Shown: positions 39,919 through 48,415 of the stretch, one piece after another | Layout: each line of letters starts with the position of its first letter | How positions within the stretch are numbered: the first letter of the stretch is position 1 | From: Mycolicibacterium gilvum | GTDB taxonomy: Bacteria; Actinomycetota; Actinomycetes; Mycobacteriales; Mycobacteriaceae | NCBI RefSeq assembly: GCF_900454025.1 | Contig: NZ_UGQM01000001.1 | Coordinates: forward strand, 2,356,001 to 2,420,000 | Length of the DNA: 64,000 bases | Direction: 5' to 3' | Position numbers and translations under genes: made by a program | The notes under the pieces: model-generated | The model's database searches: none | What the model saw: only the letters and a program-made list of their open reading frames with translations | Told to the model about the DNA's origin: nothing

Positions 39919-40478
39919 CGGCCCACCCCTCCGGGTTGCGGGTCGCGTCCGGGGCGGTGTGTGAGGTCATCACCGAAACGGTCGTAGCGGGTACGGGCGG
40001 CCGCCAACACGACCCCGGCCACGATCGTGGCGACCATGACCGGGCTGATCACCGCCATGGTGAGCATGTGCGGTCCCATCAGATTCTCGCCGAGCGCCAT
40101 CGTGACGTCGCGCGCCGGCTCGCCTTGCCGGGCGGGCCAGTCGATCAGCAGAATCCCGCAAGCCAAAAACACAAAGGTGGCCGCGGCGGCGACCAGTGCG
40201 CGCCGGTTGTCGTGAACCATGCTCATCGGCATCAGCGCGGGGTTCATGCCCATGAACATGACCATGTAGACCGCCATCACCGCCATCTCCATCACCATCA
40301 TCAAGATGGTGACCACGCCGATGTAGTTCTGCTGCAACAGCAGAACTACTACGCCAACCGCGATGAACGAGGCCGCCAGCGCATACGTGGCCCGCGCCAT
40401 CGAATCGACCCAGAACACCGCGGCCCCGGCAGCGACGGCGATGACGGCGAGCAGCCAGAACACGATATGGACGATCAT
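39915..40478 (-). CDS. nuoJ: NuoJ-like subunit, methionine-rich
   Basis: A 187-residue membrane subunit with five helices. The central helix, usually VYVGAIMVLFLFVVMML-like, reads TILMMVMEMAVMAVYMVMFM here, with a Glu in place of a small residue. A Met-rich loop follows (GMNPALMPMSM), giving about a dozen Met in thirty residues. This is unusual for NuoJ and fits the soft-metal theme of the operon. It starts 6 bp after the nuoH stop. Confidence 0.9.
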   Translation of the reverse strand: MIVHIVFWLLAVIAVAAGAAVFWVDSMARATYALAASFIAVGVVVLLLQQNYIGVVTILMMVMEMAVMAVYMVMFMGMNPALMPMSMVHDNRRALVAAAATFVFLACGILLIDWPARQGEPARDVTMALGENLMGPHMLTMAVISPVMVATIVAGVVLAAARTRYDRFGDDLTHRPGRDPQPGGVGR

Positions 40479-40484
40479 GGTGCG

Positions 40485-41414
40485 TCAACTCCTCCAGATG
40501 GCGATGACCGCCACCACTAGGTCTTGGGCCAACACGGCGGGTAGTAGCACGACCCAGCCGATCTCCATGAACTTGTCGGGGCGCAGCGCGGGCACCGCTC
40601 GGCGCAGCCAAACCAACAGGCTAAGCAGCGCAACGGTTTTGACGACCGACCACATCCAGTCGGGCAGCAGCGGCCCGGCGCCGCCGCCGAGGAACATCGG
40701 CACGGCGAACGCCGCGCCCGCCACCAGAACGGCGTAGCGGCCCGCAACAAACACCAGCCGGTCAACCCCGGACAGCTCGGCGGTCACGCCACCAGCGATG
40801 TCAGCTCCGAGTGCCGGCGCGAACGGGCCCCACACCGAAAACGCCAAGACACCAAGGCAATACGCCACGAATGCGACCGGCATCCAGACCACGAACCACA
40901 AATCGTGCTGGGCGGTGGCCACGTCGCCGACCCGCAGGCTGCCCGCGGCGATGGCGGGCGCGACGAGAGCGAACATCAACGGCAGTTCATAACCCAGCGC
41001 GTGAGCGAGGAACCGGTAGCCGCCGATCAGTGAATACACCGAATTGGGACCCCAGCCGGCCAGCCACACCACCGCCCACATCATCACGTCCACGGCGTTG
41101 ACCCACATCACGCCGACATCAAGGTCCAGCAGCGTCCAGTGCCCCAGCGGCACAACGACGATCATCAGCGAAGCGACCACGACCGGGCCAATACACCCGA
41201 TGCGCCACAGCAACGCGTCAGCGGCCACCAGGGTCCGACGACGCTGACGCATCAGGCGGGCCACCTCGAACAGCGGGGCGGCCACCGCGCCGCCCGCACC
41301 GTGGGGTCGTGCGGATAGTGCGCTGTCCAGGCTGGCCGCGAACAGGGCGAGCACCGCCAGCAGGGCAGCGGCCGCTAGCGCCCACGCGCCGCCGACTGTT
41401 GTCACCTCAGGCAT
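40485..41414 (-). CDS. nuoH: NuoH-like subunit with altered quinone/E-channel motifs
   Basis: A 309-residue membrane subunit with eight or so helices. GYELPLMFALV keeps the Glu of the canonical YEVPL-type motif, and VTAELSGVDRLVF keeps the Glu of tEySG. However, the usual PFDLPEAE reads PFAPALGAD and the AEY motif reads AGRY, so several acids of the quinone-side E-channel are lost. KFMEIGWVVLLP matches the C-terminal KxxE region. It overlaps the upstream fusion gene by 8 bp. Confidence 0.9.
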   Translation of the reverse strand: MPEVTTVGGAWALAAAALLAVLALFAASLDSALSARPHGAGGAVAAPLFEVARLMRQRRRTLVAADALLWRIGCIGPVVVASLMIVVVPLGHWTLLDLDVGVMWVNAVDVMMWAVVWLAGWGPNSVYSLIGGYRFLAHALGYELPLMFALVAPAIAAGSLRVGDVATAQHDLWFVVWMPVAFVAYCLGVLAFSVWGPFAPALGADIAGGVTAELSGVDRLVFVAGRYAVLVAGAAFAVPMFLGGGAGPLLPDWMWSVVKTVALLSLLVWLRRAVPALRPDKFMEIGWVVLLPAVLAQDLVVAVIAIWRS

Positions 41415-42756
41415 GCTGACCCAGCTCCACGGCGGACGTGTCGATACCTAATCCGGCGATTACCAGGCGTGCCGTGGCGAGATCGAGACCCTCGACCAGG
41501 GCGGGCAGCATGTGCTCGACGGCGCGTGACTGCATGTGCAACTGCGGTGTGTCAGCTTCGTGGTGAATCAGTCTTTGCACCACGTCGAGCCGGGTGAGCA
41601 GCCGACCGTAGGTATCCCCGGCCAGTCCAGCCGGCAGCTCGTAGGTGTGGACGTCGTCGACGGCGACCGGGGCCAGATCGCGCAGCGACCAATGCAGCAC
41701 TCGCGAGCGATGTATGAGAGAGGCTAAGGAAGCAATCTGTTTGCGGGCGGCCTCGTCATCGATCGGCTTGTCCAACAGTGTTTTTCGTAACCGTCGTGCA
41801 CGAGCGACGGCGCGCGGCCAACCGGCCAGCATCAACAGGTCCACGAGATAGTCGGTGTGCCGGGCGGCCTGCAACCACCCCTCCGGTGATGGCTGCTGGT
41901 GCTCCTCGTGCGCGGCACCCATCGTCTGAACCTCGGCGGCGGTGATGACATCGCCCTGCAGAACGCAACGCAGCACCAGCCCGGCCGGCCAGTACGCCAG
42001 GAACGGACCCAGCCGCACATGCAACTCGTCCATCTCCAAGCCGTCGCGGTCCTCACCCCCTTGGGCCAGCGCGATTCCGGCCGGGGCCATATCCATATCG
42101 CCGTGGTCCATGTGGTGAGCGCTGTGCCCCATGTCGTGACCGGCGTGTGCAGCCCGCTCACCGTGTGATGCATGGCTGCCGCCGTCGTGGTGTTGGTGTG
42201 CGCCGTGGTCGACGGCCGCGCCGCTTGGCTTCTCGCGATGTTCCTGCACGGTCCTGTCAGGCGGCGGCACGCTGCCGTGCTCCATGTGGTGCGCGACATC
42301 GTGGCCTGCCTCGGGCGGGCCGCCGTCCCCAGGGTGGCCATGTCCGGCGGCGCTAGCAGGCATGTGATGGTTTTCGGAGCCGGCGCCGTGATCTCGTAAG
42401 GGCACGGCTGACCGTTCACGCTCAGCGGCATCGGCGCGTTGCCGTGCGACGTCGATCAGGACATCGGCTGCACGGTCCAGTTCGGCACTCGCCGACGACA
42501 CATCTGCGATATCGACGCGGACCCGCGGGCCCGGCAGCTGGTCCCAAATGCGATCGATGACGTCGACGAAATCGTCGTCGGCTGCTCCGCAGACCGCCAA
42601 GACGTCGGCGTCGGCGGGCGAGCAGGCTTGACACCATCCGCGATCGGCCATCATGTCCTGCACCCCGGCGCGAAGAGCCCAATTCCCCGGTACCTCGGCG
42701 ATGAATACGTGCGCCCGCCGGGCCGCGAACGTCGCCAGCCATCGATTCAGGTCCAC
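41407..42756 (-). CDS. Degenerate NuoB/NuoD-like protein with His-rich linker
   Basis: A 449-residue soluble protein between nuoA and nuoH, where nuoB-C-D normally sit. Residues 1-110 resemble NuoB (SPADADVLAVCGAADDDF, IWDQLPGP), but only scattered Cys (RGWCQAC, AVC) remain and the 4Fe-4S N2 set is not complete. Residues 121-225 are a linker with 22 His plus Met/Asp clusters (GHDMGHSAHHMDHGDMDM). Residues 240-449 start like NuoD (ELHVRLGPFLAYWPAGLVLR) without its later motifs. GTG 42756 overlaps nuoA by 10 bp; an in-frame GTG at 42783 is possible. I infer a metal-responsive cap on the membrane arm, not an electron-transfer subunit. Confidence 0.72.
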   Translation of the reverse strand: MDLNRWLATFAARRAHVFIAEVPGNWALRAGVQDMMADRGWCQACSPADADVLAVCGAADDDFVDVIDRIWDQLPGPRVRVDIADVSSASAELDRAADVLIDVARQRADAAERERSAVPLRDHGAGSENHHMPASAAGHGHPGDGGPPEAGHDVAHHMEHGSVPPPDRTVQEHREKPSGAAVDHGAHQHHDGGSHASHGERAAHAGHDMGHSAHHMDHGDMDMAPAGIALAQGGEDRDGLEMDELHVRLGPFLAYWPAGLVLRCVLQGDVITAAEVQTMGAAHEEHQQPSPEGWLQAARHTDYLVDLLMLAGWPRAVARARRLRKTLLDKPIDDEAARKQIASLASLIHRSRVLHWSLRDLAPVAVDDVHTYELPAGLAGDTYGRLLTRLDVVQRLIHHEADTPQLHMQSRAVEHMLPALVEGLDLATARLVIAGLGIDTSAVELGQHA

Positions 42757-43091
42757 CGCAGCGCACCCTCTCGCCACGCCCAAACGACGGCTACAAGCAG
42801 CGCGGCCAGAAAAAGAAACATCTCAACGACTGCGGTGGCGCCCATCTCGACGACAACCACGGCCCAGGGATACATGAACAACATTTCGACGTCGAAGGCC
42901 AAAAACACCAGCGTGGCCAGGTACCACCGCACGTGATAGCGCGACAACGCGTGTTCCTCGGGCGCCCATCCAGATTGGAACGGCAGCGAGATCAACGCCG
43001 TAGCAAACACCGCCGTAAGTCGATGCGCACCATACAAACTTGCGAGGCCGGCGACAGCGATCAGCACGGTCCAGGTCAACCCGGCGTACAT
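42747..43091 (-). CDS. nuoA: NuoA-like subunit
   Basis: A 114-residue, three-helix subunit. FDVEMLFMYPWAVV is the diagnostic NuoA segment; the YECG loop that contacts NuoD/H reads FQSG, losing the Cys. The ATG at 43091 follows GGGAGG at a good distance. An in-frame start at 43121 is less likely. It is the first gene of the operon, with the palindromic operator 67 bp upstream (43158). Confidence 0.9.
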   Translation of the reverse strand: MYAGLTWTVLIAVAGLASLYGAHRLTAVFATALISLPFQSGWAPEEHALSRYHVRWYLATLVFLAFDVEMLFMYPWAVVVVEMGATAVVEMFLFLAALLVAVVWAWREGALRWT

Positions 43092-43157
43092 ATCCCCGAC
43101 CTCCCTGCGTCCTATGCCCACGCTCGGCGCGGACGGTTCCTACGCGTCCTCTAGACG

Positions 43158-43172
43158 TACCCCGTGGGGGTA
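43158..43172. promoter_or_regulatory. CsoR/RicR-like operator upstream of the nuo-like operon
   Basis: TACCCCGTGGGGGTA is a perfect 6-3-6 palindrome of the TACCC-GGGTA kind bound by copper-sensing CsoR/RicR repressors of actinobacteria. The same 15-bp layout recurs at 58372, 60106 and 60125 before other metal- or envelope-stress-type genes. The assignment to a repressor is inference; no regulator gene is in the window. Confidence 0.75.
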
Positions 43173-43223
43173 TTTTCCGCAAGGGCGCTGCTGATCCACC
43201 GGGGAACCGCTCATGTCAGCACC

Positions 43224-43400
43224 TCAGGGCCGCCGACGCCGCCCCGGGTCTCCGACGATCGTAGGATAGGCCAGTCTGCCAACGGGCGAAACGAACTCGA
43301 ACGTGCCGCCCCTGCGTGACGGCATCCTGTCCAGGGCACATCCCACCGCGAGAACAGCGTCGATGGCGCACACAGCATGTGCACGAAGGCGATTGGGCAT
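43224..43400 (-). CDS. possible small ORF, unknown
   Basis: A 58-residue ORF, MPNRLRAHAVCAIDAVLAVG at the start, preceded by GTGGGAGAACCG at the right spacing for a ribosome-binding site. There is one weakly hydrophobic stretch and no recognisable family. It lies between the nuo-like operator and the IS3 fragment and may be spurious. Confidence 0.3.
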   Translation of the reverse strand: MPNRLRAHAVCAIDAVLAVGCALDRMPSRRGGTFEFVSPVGRLAYPTIVGDPGRRRRP

Positions 43401-43519
43401 CGGTTCTCCCACCGGTGATGCATCTCCATCAGGTCTACTATTCGTGTACGTAGACTGTAGGCCCGCACGCGTGGACGGCGGCGCGCAGGGCCCTCGCGCC
43501 GAAGGGAGACCCCAATGGA

Positions 43520-43888
43520 TCATTTACTCCTTACGACCGCGCTGGTCTGGCCGATTAATATGGGCGCGATGATGTTTTGCGCGGCATCGAGTACGCGCCG
43601 GTCCTTCGAGGCCGCCGACGATCTGGCCTGCTGGCGCGCCGAGATCCAGACCAAGGTCGATGTACGGGTCGCCGCGCAAACCCGGCCCCACCTCGGATCC
43701 GAACCGGCGGGTCTGACAATCGAAGCACCGGGAGCTGAACGCGGCTCCAGTCGAATCTTGCGCAGCTTCTTCAGCAACTGCTCACCGACACCGATGGAAG
43801 CGGCCGCATGAGGGACCGGCCGGCCCGTTTCGGTCATCACGCGCGCAGCCTGCTCCCGAAACTCCAGAGTATTAGACTCGCGCGACAT
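43520..43888 (-). pseudogene. IS3-type OrfA fragment
   Basis: The first 45 residues (NTLEFREQAARVMTETGRPV, AAASIGVGEQLLKK) match the HTH of IS3-family OrfA. The rest of the frame no longer resembles OrfA and no OrfB follows. A broken insertion sequence. Confidence 0.65.
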
Positions 43889-43984
43889 GCGCGCATCCTT
43901 CCCGCGGGACCAGCACCCCAGTCAGGTACACCATCAGGGTCAACCCCCAGCATCGCGTGACGCTCGTAGCGACGGGTCCGATCG
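43889..43984. other. short spacer, nothing recognised
   Basis: Spacer between the IS3 OrfA start and the hydrolase stop. It has CAGGGTCAAC-like bases that could be an IS3 end, but I cannot support a feature. Confidence 0.3.
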
Positions 43985-44875
43985 TTACGCTGCACCACGC
44001 GGGTCGTCGGGTGCCGGCTCGCGCCGGTAGCCGGCGATTCGGATGATCTCGTCAGCGACTAGTAGTGGTTCGGTGACGACCACTTGATGATTCGACCGCG
44101 TCGCCTCGACGTGACGCGCATTCAAACGCGCTGCCGCCCGACGGTGCGCCCCCAAGAACGCCTTACGGATGGACCTGTCGAAGATCGTCGACCTCATCCC
44201 TGAGATGACAGTGATCGGGGTGTCTCCGAGGATTGGCGGATTACGCCGCAGACTTTGCAGACCCTGGATGAAGAACCGTTCCTCCTCGTCGGCCGCCTGG
44301 ACGGCACGCACGGTGAGATCTTCGGTAACCAGATCGTGCACCACGTCCGCAGGCATGCCCGGCATGGCCCGCCGGACGGCCAGCGGTAGCAGGCGCAGAC
44401 GCCGCAGGACACCGAGCGCCCACCGGCCGGCCAGCACGATCATCCGCAGGTGTTTGAGCGACGACCCGCAGCAGACGTCGAGATGCTCGTCAGCGTGGTC
44501 GACGAGGACCAGCCCTGCGATCCGGCACGGATTCGCGGCTGCAGCAGCAAGGGCGATCGTTCCGCCGTAGCTGTGCCCGGCTAGGACGTACGGGGCCGCA
44601 TCCAGCGCTGACAGCAGCTGGTTGAGGTCATCGGCGATGCGGTCCAGCGTGCGTGTTTCACGGTCGTCGTCACTGCGCCCCAGGTTGGCCCGGTCATAAA
44701 CGACGGTCCGGAATCGTTGCGCCACAAGCGGCTGCACGAGTCCCCACTCCGATCGCGAAGCGCCTAAACCCGATTCGAACACCACAGTCGGGCTGCCAGC
44801 GCCTGCCGTCATGTAGTGCAGCTTGCGCCCGTCGGGTAGGCGGACAAAGTGACTGTTGCCTAGGGTGTGTATCAC
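43985..44875 (-). CDS. alpha/beta hydrolase of the broken biosynthetic locus
   Basis: A 296-residue alpha/beta-fold hydrolase with FESGLGASRSEW near the oxyanion hole, nucleophile elbow AGHSYGGTIAL (Ser near 101), Asp in the VDHADEH region and a C-terminal His in SNHQVVV. The GTG at 44875 follows AAGGAGAT. It lies next to the SagB-type gene and NRPS fragment and could be a release or tailoring hydrolase of that pathway; this is inferred from position only. Base composition is less GC-biased than the core. Confidence 0.8.
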   Translation of the reverse strand: MIHTLGNSHFVRLPDGRKLHYMTAGAGSPTVVFESGLGASRSEWGLVQPLVAQRFRTVVYDRANLGRSDDDRETRTLDRIADDLNQLLSALDAAPYVLAGHSYGGTIALAAAAANPCRIAGLVLVDHADEHLDVCCGSSLKHLRMIVLAGRWALGVLRRLRLLPLAVRRAMPGMPADVVHDLVTEDLTVRAVQAADEEERFFIQGLQSLRRNPPILGDTPITVISGMRSTIFDRSIRKAFLGAHRRAAARLNARHVEATRSNHQVVVTEPLLVADEIIRIAGYRREPAPDDPRGAA

Positions 44876-45297
44876 CTATCTCCTTCCAGAACTCACCGGC
44901 CCACTGGTTGGTCGGTAACCAGACTGCTGCCATAGATTTGGCAACCCATGCGATGATCGCACCGACGATCAACAGCCCGAGTGCGAGATCACGCGGGATC
45001 GCCGCTCACTCCCGCAACCATTCGAACCGGCCCCGGATACTGCAATTCAAACCGATACCTCGTTGGCTATAGGCCAACCGGTCCGCGTCGGTAGCCCAGC
45101 TCGAACGTTTTCACCGGCGCGCCGGGCACCCACAGTGCAGCGATCGCGGCGACGGCTGAATTGGCGATCACCGATCGCGCGGGTATTCGCCGTCACGCGG
45201 CGTAGGGTCTTTGGCCTCGGCAGCCGCAGTCTACGTACAAGAGGGACTTGGCGTTACTGCTGGTTGCGCTTGATTTACGCTGAGACTTGGTGCGGCG
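44876..45297. other. 422-bp region without a clear gene
   Basis: The minus strand has a short open stretch with a hydrophobic helix (LLIVGAIIAWVAKSMAAVW) running into the hydrolase start. It may be the tail of a lost membrane-protein gene. Towards 45297 lies the promoter region of the SagB-type gene. Nothing else is recognised. Confidence 0.4.
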
Positions 45298-46719
45298 ATG
45301 CAATTCGAGAACGGAAGGGCTTTCGGGTTGGCGTACATCAGATATCCTGACGAAACGACATTGGCCTTGGCTTCGGGCGTCACCTGTGTGACCACTCCCG
45401 CCGGGGCGGTGCTGTTGAATCCTCCTCGCAGTGAGAGGCTTACGCGCTTGACCGCTGGTCAGCTACAGGCGCTCAAGACACTCAACGACGGGGGGGCAAC
45501 CGTGGCGGAGCTGTTTCGATCAGAAAATGCAAGCGATATGGGCGCATTGTTGGACCGCCTCATCGCCGGCGGCTGGTTGACGGTCACTGTGCGCGAGGAA
45601 GAGAAGCCTCTATACTCGATACAGCCGTTCGGACAACCCGCACCGCGGCCGACCGCACCGCCTCAATCTGTCGTAATGTCGAAATTCGCTGTGCTGCATC
45701 GGAACTCAGAGGGCTTTATCCTCGAGCATGCCTTGGCGTGGTGCGATCTGTGCATCTATGACCCACGTCTGCTCGTTTTGCTCGACGGACCATCGACACG
45801 CGTTTCTGACTTGCCGCTTGCAGTGACGTCGCAATTCTTAGAGGACCTGCGTTGGTGCGGCATCCTTGCTGCCTACGGTGACGAGGACTCCAGATTTGAA
45901 ACCGTCAGCTGGAGCGCCCCGGATGTGTGGTTTCACCGCCGCAGCACGCTCGGTGAGCGCATCGTCACATGGGAGCATTTTGGTCCGACCAAATGGGCGA
46001 AGGACCGATTCCCGCAGCCCCGGGCACGCCGGGCAAACTATTCAGGTGAATCGATCATCCTGCCCGTTCCCGACCTGACGGTGAAACGGAGTCAAGACCC
46101 CTCCCTGATGGCCGTGATCGAAGATCGAGTCTCGACAAGGTCATTCGACGACGGCGATCCAATCAGCGTTGAACAACTGGCGGAGTTGCTATACCGCACA
46201 GCACGGACAAGGAGCGTCCAGCCGGTCGGTGAGGGCGAGGAACTCCTGTCACGGCCATATCCTTCCGGCGGCGGCCTCTATGAGCTGGAACTCTATCCGG
46301 TGGTGCGAAATGTCGCCGGACTCGAACCCGGCATGTACCACTACGATTCGTTCGACCACGTGCTCCGCCCAGTGGCCGCCGCGGATTCACGGGCGGTGTT
46401 ACAGCTATTGAAACCGGCTTCAGCGACTCTGGCTGGAGGCGCCGAGCCGCAAGTGCTCGTCGTCATGGCCGCGCGCACCGGGCGCGTGATGTGGACCTAC
46501 GAGCAGGTCTCCTACGCCATCATTCTGAAAAATGTCGGTGTCCTCATGCAGACGATCTATCTGGCTGCTACCGCGATGGGTCTTGGTGCGTGCGCTCAGG
46601 GATTCAGTGATACCGCCGCGTTCGTCGCGGCCACCGGGGTCGATGAGTTACAAGAGTGCAGCGTCGGCAGCATCGTTGTCGGCTCGCCCGCCGAAAGTCA
46701 GCCGCCGAGCCGGTCCTGA
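45298..46719 (+). CDS. SagB-type (thiazoline/oxazoline) dehydrogenase
   Basis: A flavin oxidoreductase of the SagB/ThcOx nitroreductase family, which oxidises thiazolines and oxazolines to thiazoles and oxazoles in ribosomal and nonribosomal peptides. In its 473 residues, the N-terminal recognition-type domain spans about 1-240. The FMN-binding nitroreductase domain starts near VIEDRVSTRSFDDGDPISVEQLAELLYRT (split) and contains RPYPSGGGLYELELYPVV and ATAMGLGACAQGFSD. It lies next to an NRPS fragment on the opposite strand, so a heterocycle-containing peptide is plausible. Confidence 0.85.
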   Translation: MQFENGRAFGLAYIRYPDETTLALASGVTCVTTPAGAVLLNPPRSERLTRLTAGQLQALKTLNDGGATVAELFRSENASDMGALLDRLIAGGWLTVTVREEEKPLYSIQPFGQPAPRPTAPPQSVVMSKFAVLHRNSEGFILEHALAWCDLCIYDPRLLVLLDGPSTRVSDLPLAVTSQFLEDLRWCGILAAYGDEDSRFETVSWSAPDVWFHRRSTLGERIVTWEHFGPTKWAKDRFPQPRARRANYSGESIILPVPDLTVKRSQDPSLMAVIEDRVSTRSFDDGDPISVEQLAELLYRTARTRSVQPVGEGEELLSRPYPSGGGLYELELYPVVRNVAGLEPGMYHYDSFDHVLRPVAAADSRAVLQLLKPASATLAGGAEPQVLVVMAARTGRVMWTYEQVSYAIILKNVGVLMQTIYLAATAMGLGACAQGFSDTAAFVAATGVDELQECSVGSIVVGSPAESQPPSRS

Positions 46720-46803
46720 AACAAAAAACCTCCTCATCAGCCAGTGCTGCGTCTCGAGTAGTGCCAGAATTCTGCGGCGGCCCCACTTTTCTCCTTGCCT
46801 GGT
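46720..46803. other. convergent spacer
   Basis: 84 bp between the SagB-type gene and the NRPS fragment, which read towards each other. No strong hairpin was identified. Confidence 0.4.
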
Positions 46804-48415
46804 CTATTCGCCAGCCAGTACGTTGATGCTGCGTCGCCAGAGGTCCGTCAGTCGGTCGATGTCGGCAGGCGCGAAGAGGGCTTCATTCCAGCACCAGTTG
46901 GTGACCAGTTGGGGGCCTTCGGATGAGGCGCCTACAAGCGCACCGATGATGAGAGCGAAATGCAATGGCAGATCCGGCTCAGGATCGATCGGGAGCGCGT
47001 CGACCTGGGGTCCGGTGAGCAGTGACCACGGTTGGCCAGTGACACCGCCGAGGTCCATCCGGCCCATATAGTTGAACTGGATCTGGGGTTCGGCGGCCGC
47101 CCGCAACTCGGGCGTGCGTTCGATATAACGAAGCAGGCCATAATCCAGACCTTCATTCGGGATCGCGGCAAGGTGGGTAGCCACTGAGTCGAGTAGAGCC
47201 CGAGCTGCACCCGGATCTTCTTCGGCCCGCTCGACATCGACGGCTGCCTCACCTACGCCGAGACGTATCGGAAATACACTGGTGAACCAACCGACCGTGT
47301 TTGTGGTGTCGGTGCCCATAATGGCATCAGCGCGGCCATGCCCTTCCAGGTCGATGAGCGTGCCGAAAGCTGGATCGTGGCCGCGCTCCTTCCGCCAACT
47401 CGCAATCGTCATCGTCATTGCGGCCAGCAGGAATTCGCGCATCCCCTCTTCTCTGGTGAGTGTGGCCAGCAGGCGCTCGGTGACATGAACGGGGGTGACC
47501 ACCGGAGTGACTCGCAGGCTGGACCAGATATCACGGGTTGGGTCGGGGTGCCGCACACCCAACGGGGGATCGGGTTCGCGTACCTGCGTGACCCAGTATT
47601 CGTGCTGGGCCGCTACCTCGGGCGTCGTGGCTCGTTGCCACATCAGCTCCGACCACTGGCGGTAAGAGGTGAATTCTGGCAACATCTTCGGCGCCTCTCC
47701 CGAACTCACCGAGCGCCAGGCTTCGGCGACCTCACCCAGCATGATGTGCCAGGAGACCACATCCACCGCTAAATGGTGCGCAGTGAGCAGCAGCACCTGG
47801 CCCTCTTCGCTGCCGGAGAACCAGACCGCTCGCACCACCGCACCTGTCCGGGGATCAATCTCGTCAATGATCGTGCGTGCGGAACGCGTGATCGCCGCAT
47901 GGAATTCGGCATCGATCGGTCTCCTCAGCTCCACGCGGGTAAGCAAGTCGGCGGCGGCGACCGCACCGGGTTCGCGAGTAATTAAGCGCGGTCCACTGGG
48001 AGTATCGACCAGGGTGGATCGGAGCATGTCGTGGCCGTCGAGCAACAGTTGAAGCATCGACTCGATCGACGAGCGGTCGATTTCGGCGGGCAATTGAAGC
48101 AAAATAGTATGGGTGAAGCGGCGGTAGTTTCCGTGCTCGTACAGCCAGCACACCATAGGCAGTGGCATCACCTCACCGTATTCAGCACTCCGGACGGGGT
48201 TGTCTGGGCCGGCCGCATCGATCGACGCCGCGAGTTGACGGATGGTCGGGGCGGTGAACAGCATCCGTGGACTCAATGTGAGGCCACGCCGACGAGCCTT
48301 GAGAGTTACCGAGATTGCCACGATACTGTCTAGTCCGAGCGAGAAGAGGTCGTCGTCGACGTGCGGGGCAAGGCCGTTGAACTGCTCTTGAAACGTTTCA
48401 CACAGCAACCGTTCA
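46804..48415 (-). pseudogene. NRPS fragment: terminal thiolation and epimerization domains
   Basis: About 535 residues of the C-terminus of a nonribosomal peptide synthetase. The carrier domain has the phosphopantetheine Ser in DLFSLGLDSIVAISV. It is followed by an epimerization-type domain: HHLAVDVVSWHIML, DLEGHGRADAI, NTVGWFTSVFPIRL, FNYMGRMDLGG. There is no thioesterase. The frame enters from a TGA just upstream (PERLLCETF is the usual carrier start), where the IS30 end joins, so all upstream modules were cut away. The enzyme would have delivered a D-configured intermediate; the product is unknown. Confidence 0.88.

Noticed and set aside
34850..43091. Ordinary housekeeping complex I operon or an Mrp antiporter operon
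   Set aside because: NuoC/E/F/G/I are missing and NuoB/D are replaced by a His-rich protein, so it is not complex I; NuoH, J, K and A homologues are present and MnhE/F/G-type genes are not, so it is not Mrp.
43515..43811. Plus-strand ORF starting MDHLLLTTALVW
   Set aside because: It is antisense to the IS3 OrfA fragment and lacks any recognisable family or ribosome-binding site.
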